Of a stretch of DNA of 64,000 nt, positions 57,497 through 64,000 are shown piece after piece (within the stretch, counting starts at the first letter, position 1; every line of letters begins with the position of its first letter). The notes beneath the pieces were generated by a model. The model made no database searches and was not told the DNA's origin. It was given only the letters and a program-made list of their open reading frames with translations. A program made the translations under genes and the position numbers. The stretch comes from Phragmites australis (taxonomy: Eukaryota; Streptophyta; Magnoliopsida; Poales; Poaceae), in assembly GCF_958298935.1 (NCBI RefSeq), contig NC_084922.1, forward strand, positions 64,501-128,500, read 5' to 3'.

Positions 57497-57890
57497 TTGA
57501 CACCAGGCATGGGCAGCCAGCAGGTATGGCAATTTTACACTGCACCTGTTGCAGGGGGGAAAGATAGAAAACGATGCTGTACCAGACAGAGCAGAGGACC
57601 AGTTGAATGGACGGACCACTAATTTTCTTTGGCTCCAATTAACAAATCTGATTACTCCTATTTAGCTCCCAGTTCTGGGAGGTAGAGTCAACGGGCGCAG
57701 AAAGAGGACCAATTCCATGAAGCTGCTCTCCCCGGTTGGCCCAGCCCGTAGACGACGTCAACGCCACCGCCTACCCGGGCTTCTCTAATTTGCTTGGTAT
57801 AGATGGTTGTAACGTGTAAAACTGTGGTTAGATCATCAATCTAGTGCTAGCTTAGTAACATGCATACATGGCTCCAATAATCAATTGACC
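57497..57890 (-). promoter_or_regulatory. W-box cluster upstream of WRKY gene
   Basis: W-box cores TTGAC occur at 57497-57501 and 57885-57890 (the latter the full TTGACC) on the + strand, and as GTCAA at 57687-57691 and 57757-57761. These are 0.5-0.9 kb upstream of the start codon and fit self- or cross-regulation by WRKY proteins, which is common in the family. Four 5-base cores in 400 bp are only moderately more than chance. Confidence 0.4.
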
Positions 57891-57899
57891 CCAAGCCAG

Positions 57900-58290
57900 C
57901 CAACCTAGCCAAGTCGATCACCTCTCATAAGCCTAGCTTCATTTGGAACAAGGACTTACTCCTATATATGTGCATGATTTTGTTTTGGGAACGGTCCAAC
58001 AAGATGCGATGGATGCATGGGTGCTGTTTTTGAACAAAATCTAATCAAAGTCGTCACCCATCGCTAAAAGTTGGTAAATACCTTTTCACACACACATATA
58101 TGTATGGTAGGTTGGTGCTAATTGGCACGTGAACCTCGTGTTGCCAAGTATATGTGGTGGTCTCAAAACCTTGTGTGGTTTTCGATTGTTCTTTTTATCA
58201 GGGAAGAAATTAAAGTTGGTGTTCTACTGGTCACTTTTTTGGCTATCGTCCTATTTTAAGTTCTGGTTGAAAACTACTGCTATCAAATAT
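57900..58290. other. Intergenic, nothing recognised
   Basis: AT-rich sequence between the WRKY upstream region and a gypsy LTR. No ORF with domain character. Confidence 0.5.
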
Positions 58291-58299
58291 CTAACTATA

Positions 58300-58871
58300 G
58301 ATACATACGTATAAAGAGTATATTATACACAGACAGGATATGTACAACACATATTAGACAGCTCCAGATATCATGGAACCGAATCAGCAGTACCTGATAA
58401 ATCTGGAATCAATGAAGTACATACTAGGAAGATCTAAATTGGTTATCCAACTCGAAACGATTAGTATCCAAAATAGATCTATCTACTTAGACGTCAAGTA
58501 AGACAACTCTCTATCGACTACAGCTGGATAGAAGTCGGTACATCACCTCTATATAAGGCAGAAAGGCTGGAGGAAGAGGAAGGAGAAAAAAAGGGACGGG
58601 ACGCAAGCATCAAGACCCAAGTAGAGGAGATACTCGGCAACTTTAGCCCTAGGTTAGATTAGATCCAATCTACTCCTTGTAATAGTTTTAGTCACATCGC
58701 TTGTACTCGAGATCATCAATATACAGCAGCAGCACCCCATAGGACGTAGAGTATTACTCTAATTAGAGGCACGAACCTGTATAGATCGTGTGTCTCATTT
58801 TGTGATCAATCTCTGCACTTGAAGGTATCCTGTCAATTTACAGACATATTGTCGGGAACTAATCTTCGACA
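58300..58871 (+). repeat. Gypsy LTR (+) with promoter-like TATA
   Basis: LTR-like sequence with TCTATATAAGGCAG (about 58551) and CTTGTAATAG processing-signal-like sequence (about 58676). It ends CTTCGACA at 58871, directly before a primer site. The left end is not exact. Confidence 0.6.
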
Positions 58872-58891
58872 GTTGGCGCACCAGATAGAGG
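58872..58891 (+). other. Primer-binding site of gypsy LTR
   Basis: GTTGGCGCACCAGATAGAGG matches the TTGGCGC..CCAGATAG form of primer sites in grass gypsy elements. Only about 300 bp of interior follows, so the rest of the element is lost. Confidence 0.65.
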
Positions 58892-59196
58892 CCTTCTTCT
58901 GTTTTGTAGGATTAATCATGCATCGGGCTCACTTTTGTGTCGGATTCTCCGACACTAGCTTCTACAACCACTTCGAATCGACGGCGGACATCTTTGAGTC
59001 CCCTCCCGTTGACTCTGATCATCTTTTGATGCTTTGCCTGCAAGTTTAGGATAGTTTGGACGAATATGGTTGAGATCACCACATTCAAATCATCTTTGAG
59101 GACCTCCACTTCCTCGCTTTTTCATCCTAACATTCTGCAAAGGTTTATAAAAACGAGTAGAGAGAAGTGCCAAATCTTCTTCAGGGATTAGTTCAA

Positions 59197-59930
59197 CTAA
59201 TTATCAGTTAGTGAAGATATAGATGATAATAAAAAACTTGATGAAGAAGATTCAATACGAGATATGCTAGGTTGAGAAGTTAAAGCAATAGTTTTAGTTG
59301 CATTCTTTCTAGCAAAGACATCTAGTTCATGTGTTTTCAATTTAGAGTAGAGAATATCCAATGTAAGTGTGCTTATGACAGTAGATTCTCTAATAGATGT
59401 CACATTCATCTCCCAAATCGACATGTCTAAAGCTTCTAATAATTGACGTGCATTTTCAGCATCTGAATATGTAACATTAACATAACGCAAATTGATAAGG
59501 ATATATTAAAACGCACAAAGAATTCAACAAGAGATTCACCAGGCTTCATCTCAAAACGCATGTACTCTTTCTTATACAAATCTTGACGTGCCTCTTTAAT
59601 AATAGATAAACCTTCATGATAGTCACAAAGTGCTTTTCATAACTCGTACGATGATTTGCAAGGCCTTGGATGATCAAGTTCCTCGCCTTGCTATTTGCCT
59701 CGAGGCCAGCATGTTCTACAGTGTCACTGCATCGTTCTCAGGAACTACATATGGTTTAAAAGACCTTCTCCCATATTGCAAAGCCCCGCGCTTGGGTGTA
59801 CGGCTCCATCTTTGCCTTCCAAAACTGAAAATGAACACTATCGAAAACACACGATTTTGTGGAATATCTATCTGACGCCATTTGTGAGTTAGATCAATAT
59901 AGAAAAGCAACAAGGCTCGGATACTAATTG
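59197..59930 (-). pseudogene. Copia gag remnant (-)
   Basis: The minus strand from about 59920 shows a primer-site-like TTAGTATCCGAGCC, then gag pieces: FWKAKMEPYTQARGFAIWEK (about 59830-59770), YVVPENDAVT, EANSKARNLIIQGL (about 59700-59660), YHEGLSIIKEARQDLYKKEY (about 59620-59560), MKPGESLVEFFVRFN, then YSDAENARQLLEALDMSIWE and STLTLDILYSKLKTHELDV (59460-59310). Frames shift near 59500 and 59720. The strand and order suit a copia element whose 5' LTR lies to the right. Confidence 0.75.
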
Positions 59931-59935
59931 TATGA

Positions 59936-61200
59936 TCGAATATGCGCAAATGACCCAATCATAGAGGGGTGAATGATTGTGGAAGCTAAATTTAAAATTT
60001 AAATCACTCTAATCAAATATGCAAGTTAATCGTGAAATTCAGTTCGGGACAGACATCTATCATGTCACTAAAAGCGATGCCTAGAAAAAACTAACAGTTG
60101 GATTGCCCTCAACTTTTTTTCCGTAGAAACTAGATAATCGTGTGAAACTATTCCCACAAGAATCAAGTCAATCGGATCTCTAGTTTTAGATATATGAAAT
60201 TCGCAAACAGACTGTTCTATATAGTGACATGAAACGCGAATTGATTAAACCCTAATCTATTATTAATCAAGAAACACGAATTTCCAACCAATCAAAACTT
60301 TCATGGACTTACCAAGATGCTCTAGGATGACTTTGGATGGATTCAATCAAGTCTTACTATGATGGAGTAAAAAATCCACGAAATCCAAAAGTGGCGGCGA
60401 AACATGAACAAAGAATGGTGATCAAGATCAAAAAATTTACTCATCATCTTACTGAATATGATCTTTATTATGTAGATGAGTTACAAGGTGCATACACAAC
60501 ACCCTTACAAGGATTTTCACGAAATTCCAAAATCCTAGATGCAAACTCTATGTTCTTCTCTAGGTTGTTCTCGTTCTACTTTCATGAGCCACAACCCCTT
60601 CATATTTATACTACCAGGCCCAACACCAAGCCAAATCCTTTTCCTAATCGTATCCTAATAGTACGCGAACTACCAAATAACCAACATCCTTTCCATAACC
60701 GAATCCAAACTGGCCTAAGTCCTTCCCCAACTCTTTATGGAACAAGACTCTGTGACTTCCACGTGTCACACACACATCTGGTTGGACCACAGCCCCACCA
60801 TACCATGTACTCAAACGACTATATCATTCGACCACATGTTCATCTAGTTGAACCACAGCCCGACCATGACCAGTGACCATGACTTCATGTGTAGTATTCG
60901 CTAGCCCAATCGTCCCGCGTGACCTCTTGACTGCCTTGACCTTAGTTCTTCCTTGAAGCTAGTCCCAGTCCCTGTCACCAACCATGTCGCCTTAGGACGA
61001 CACATGCACATGAATAAAAACTAACAACGAAATCTAAGCACAAGTTTCACAAATTTGACTCACGTTAATCCGTATAGCACCACTCACACGAGTATATTGC
61101 ACATATAAAAAACACAAATCATATTATGCTACCAGAAGCATATCAAGCAACATCATATTGTGAAGTTACGAATTAACACTTTGATTTTGCCAATTTCACT
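59936..61200 (-). repeat. Copia LTR (-), upstream of the gag remnant
   Basis: On the minus strand this sequence ends CGATCATACA just before the primer site at about 59920-59935. Its last part contains the inverse of AATCATAGAGGGGTGAATGATT, a form common at copia LTR ends. The other end is not resolved and may lie near 61150-61210. The 179-codon frame at 60337-60876 (+) lies inside it and has no domain. Confidence 0.5.
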
Positions 61201-61210
61201 AAAATAGTCC

Positions 61211-62040
61211 ATGGTTCATCAAATGATCTCACAGCGGGCACTGGCTAGGGATGGGCGGAGTAGTTGAGACCGCACCGCACGATGCCATTCCACGGTGCCG
61301 GGGGTGGCATGGCATGGGTTCCAGCCGTGCGCGCAGGGGTTGGGTTCGATCGGCGTCCCAAAACCAGTGAGCACATCCATCGTAGGGATGCATGGATTCG
61401 ATCTGTTGTAGCGTGCATGCAAATCATGTTTTGTCAAGTGGCCGGAAATAGGGGCCGGTACATACTGACAGTGGCATGCAGTCCGCACTAGTGTTGCTGC
61501 ACATGGATGGATTGGAATTATAATATGGACGAAGGATGCATGCACTGCTCTTGCTTGAAAGATCGACTCGATGAGGACGCAAAAGTCAGCAACAACCGGT
61601 CGTCCCTTGAAAAACGAGAAGTGAGAAAAATTCCACCCATATTGCATCTCACCGCCGTGCGAAACACGTACTACATTTCTTGTTGTCAAGTAGCTAGCAG
61701 ACCATGCGCTGCCTGATTGCGGCTGCTCGCATCCACATTATTTCTTGTTGCTTGCTCTTCATGGATACGGGTCGGCTTTCCATCTCAGGGAAGGTTATTT
61801 GTTGCCGCGAACGCGGAGTCTAATCCCGCGACCCATGCATATACTTGCGATTCTGATCTCTATTCGTTAATGTATGATCGATGTCCTAGAAAGCATGAGC
61901 TGTTCCTAGACGACATTTTATTTCTTCGTATATTTCATCAAACGGATGACACTGTTGTATTTTTATGGAAATTTTAATGTGAGAAATCTCTTTTTGGTCT
62001 CGAGTTCTGCTGCTTGGTCCAGCCCTTTCTCGTTTTCGGC
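61211..62040. other. Intergenic, nothing recognised
   Basis: Mixed sequence with overlapping small frames on both strands between 61219 and 61716, none with a recognisable domain. Confidence 0.4.
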
Positions 62041-62060
62041 CCAGGCCCGTCTGCTCTCTG

Positions 62061-62068
62061 TATATATA
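62061..62068 (+). promoter_or_regulatory. TATA box before a telo-box leader
   Basis: TATATATA followed 16 bp later by GCTAGGGTTTCGG (telo-box AGGGTTT, 62073-62085) and a purine-rich stretch. This looks like a promoter and 5' leader, probably of the copia element whose gag starts at 63318, or of a host gene whose exons are not visible here. Confidence 0.35.
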
Positions 62069-62089
62069 CAGGCTGCTAGGGTTTCGGAA

Positions 62090-63317
62090 AAATGAGAAAA
62101 AGAAAAAGGGGAAGGGATAAGGGAGCTCGGGCGATGGGTGCTGGCGGCGGCTGCCTCCTCTCCGAGTCCTGCGGGATTTGCTCGGCTGGAGGTGCGCCTG
62201 CTGCCGTTGGAGGCCAGATCCGAATGGAATCGCTCGGCTGAAGGGGTGCGCGGTTGGATCAGAGGGGGTTCTCATCCCTGTGATGTTCGTGCTCCTTTGA
62301 CCCCTATATCTATCTCCTCCTTTCTCCTATGGGGGGGGGGGGGCAGAGCATGAGATTGACTCACATCTTTTGTTTTCCCTTCCATATTTTATGTTTTGCT
62401 TCTCGGCTGTGCACTGGAGTTGAGCTCGAGCTATTGTCGGGCTGTGGCCGGTGCGGCTGGTGCTGGGAAGTAAGAATTTGGTGGTATTCCAAGCAGCAGT
62501 GCCGAGGTTTGCCCACACGTGCCGTCGCAGTGTGGTAGGGCTTTGTATCTCCGATCTCCTCTCCCTTCCGGCAACAGCGGGTGATAGGTTTTCTAGGACA
62601 GCGGCTGAAGAGCCGTGCCTAGCCTCTGTTATTCAGACTTTTGATTGCATCTCTCTGTGAGTATATTTTCTTCTTCTTTGATCTGATCAGAGGCTTGGGA
62701 TTTTAGTTCAATGATGATTATTTGCATTGAAAATTGTAGAGTAGTCTAAGTAAAGTAGCTTCAGACTTGTATATGATTTCTTAGTTCAGTGCTGCTGCTT
62801 ACTCAGACCATTATTATTGCTATATCTGGTATATGGTCTCTGATATGTTGATTTAGATCATCCTTATGGCTATAGTTGGTCCCTGGTCCCTCTGAAATGC
62901 TAGTTCAGTATATTGGTGGAGGTGGTACTGTTATGTAGATGGTATGATCTGATTGAATCTCTTCTGGAGGTCTGATTTTGATACTTTCAGCAGCACTGTT
63001 TATGTATGTCCAGACTTTGAGTTTACTTATATACATGTTCTGAAGCTAGTTGAGGCTTAGACTAAACTCAATTGGTGATATGCAATTTTGCAATGTTTAG
63101 GGAGCAGGTTCTATGAGACCTGGGGCCAAGTGTTGCAAAATAAATCTGAGAACAATGTTATACTTAAGTTCTGTCCTCCCTGTTCAGTTTCAGCAGCTAA
63201 AGTTCACATGATCAGTACTTGTTTATCTGTTATATTGCAGTCCTACTTTGTGCTATCATGTGTATTGGAGTCATGTTGCTTATCTATAGCTCTTTCATTT
63301 ATGGAATATTGATATAT
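62090..63317 (+). other. Leader-like sequence before copia gag
   Basis: Begins GC-rich and becomes T-rich with intron-like sequence (for example GTGAGTATATTTTCTTC at about 62658 and TATTGCAG at about 63233-63240). A run of G lies at 62331-62342. No stable reading frame is seen. It may be LTR plus leader of the element entering at 63318, but no primer site is clear (a weak candidate is ATTGATATATATGCTC near 63308). Confidence 0.35.
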
Positions 63318-64000
63318 ATGCTCATATATTCGCACTATACTCAACAATCCAGAAAACCTAGTAGTGCTTCAGTAATAGCTAGTTCCTCCTCCTCTGGTCT
63401 CCCTCCGTCATCCTCGGATGCAATCAAGCCCGAGAGCTTTGATGGGACTGACTTTAAGCGCTGGCAAGCCCGTACGAGGCTGTGGTTAATGGAGCTCGGA
63501 TTGTTCTGGGTTCTCACTGAAGAGCCGCCCGCCCCTCAAGGGGAAGCCGTGCTAGACGAGGTCGAAAGAACGCGTCTCGGCGCGTTAAGGGCCCGTTGGG
63601 AGAAGGCGAATGCCTCAGCTCTGGCACGTCTCTTGGCCGTCCTGTCGAACAGGCTGTTTGATATCTATGTGGGCTTCGGGGAAGCGCGGAAAGTGTGGAT
63701 GGAGCTGAATGACAAGTATGCAGAAAGCGATAACGGCAACGAGTCCTTTATGGTGGCAAGCTATCTGAACTTTCGCATGGGAGATGGCAGATCAGTCATG
63801 GAACAAATCCACGAGTTACAGCTGATCGTGCGGGACTTAGGCCAATACGGCTGTGTCCTCCCTGAGAACTTTCAGGTTAATGCCATACTGGCCAAGCTGC
63901 CTACTTCTTGGCGTGACTTCGTCACTGCACGTCGACACTTAAAGCAGCGGTTGACTCTTAATGAGCTCATTGCTGCTATAAATGTTGAAGAGAAGTCAAA
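63318..64000 (+). CDS. Copia gag, open at window edge (partial)
   Basis: An uninterrupted frame from ATG at 63318 runs to the window end, 227 codons without a stop. After a Ser-rich start it has PESFDGTDFKRWQARTRLWL (about residues 40-60), RARWEKANASALARLLAVLS, WMELNDKYAESDNGN, MVASYLNFRMGDGRSVMEQI and FQVNAILAKLPTSWRDFV. This is the gag (UBN2-type) pattern of Ty1/copia elements. Unlike every other retroelement gag in this window it is unbroken, suggesting a younger copy that continues to the right. Whether the start is the true one is uncertain. Another in-frame Met lies far downstream. Confidence 0.8.
   Translation, partial: MLIYSHYTQQSRKPSSASVIASSSSSGLPPSSSDAIKPESFDGTDFKRWQARTRLWLMELGLFWVLTEEPPAPQGEAVLDEVERTRLGALRARWEKANASALARLLAVLSNRLFDIYVGFGEARKVWMELNDKYAESDNGNESFMVASYLNFRMGDGRSVMEQIHELQLIVRDLGQYGCVLPENFQVNAILAKLPTSWRDFVTARRHLKQRLTLNELIAAINVEEKS

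Noticed and set aside
60337..60876. 179-codon frame on the + strand
   Set aside because: It lies within an apparent copia LTR, has no domain, and its composition (His/Asn/Pro-rich) looks like translated non-coding DNA.
1..64000. CRISPR arrays, operons, ribosome-binding sites, prokaryotic features
   Set aside because: The window is plant nuclear DNA with introns and grass transposons. Tandem arrays here have no spacer structure.

Overview
The window looks like nuclear DNA of a grass (Poaceae), probably a panicoid. That placement is inferred from the protein families, the GC-rich monocot-style exons, and the density and kinds of transposons (Ty1/copia and Ty3/gypsy LTR elements, CACTA elements with 'AACCGGCACTGATAG' subterminal repeats, MULE-like long-TIR elements, hAT-like MITEs and a TRIM). 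No species can be named from sequence alone. Only two complete host genes are convincing. At 16999-18502 (+) is a two-exon S-type anion channel of the SLAC1/SLAH family, closest in layout to SLAH1. At 54798-56971 (-) is a six-exon group IIb WRKY transcription factor whose exons all join in phase to give 552 residues. A third host-derived locus at 38570-39816 (+) is a broken receptor-like kinase related to the At1g78530 type.

Layout: 1-4640 holds a long inverted-repeat element (996-2808) enclosing a 54-codon ORF. 4640-12239 is a coding-poor LTR element, in + orientation from its PBS and PPT, with three families of tandem repeats and a pair of head-to-head small acidic ORFs. A TRIM follows (12345-12607), then two adjacent CACTA elements (13000-15315 and 15344-16534) that end 465 bp before the anion-channel start codon. 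19345-20525 is a hAT-like MITE split by a MULE-like fold-back element with a 9-bp target duplication. 20.7-21.9 kb has LINE fragments, 22.9-23.3 kb the start of a gypsy-like element, and 23.3-27.5 kb diverged non-coding LTR-like sequence. 30.6-38.5 kb is a decayed copia element in + orientation whose 3' LTR carries a TIR insertion.

40365-45895 is a structurally complete copia element in - orientation (299-bp LTRs, TSD GATAA, PBS, PPT) whose reading frames are broken. 45980-53224 is a decayed gypsy element in - orientation that received at least three later insertions: a CACTA element, a 2.2-kb solo LTR and a ~0.38-kb unclassified element. 53.2-58.3 kb is gene space around the WRKY gene. 58.3-61.2 kb holds a gypsy LTR with PBS and a copia gag plus LTR in - orientation. 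The right edge (63318-64000) enters an open copia gag reading frame in + orientation.

The two host genes do not form a functional unit. What links the region is its insertion history, which can be ordered from intact target duplications. I did not find a convincing unknown multi-gene system. The most unusual structures are the head-to-head acidic ORF pair at 10576-10999 with a palindromic shared start, and the three tandem-repeat families in the same element. All gene models here come from reading splice sites and frames by eye.
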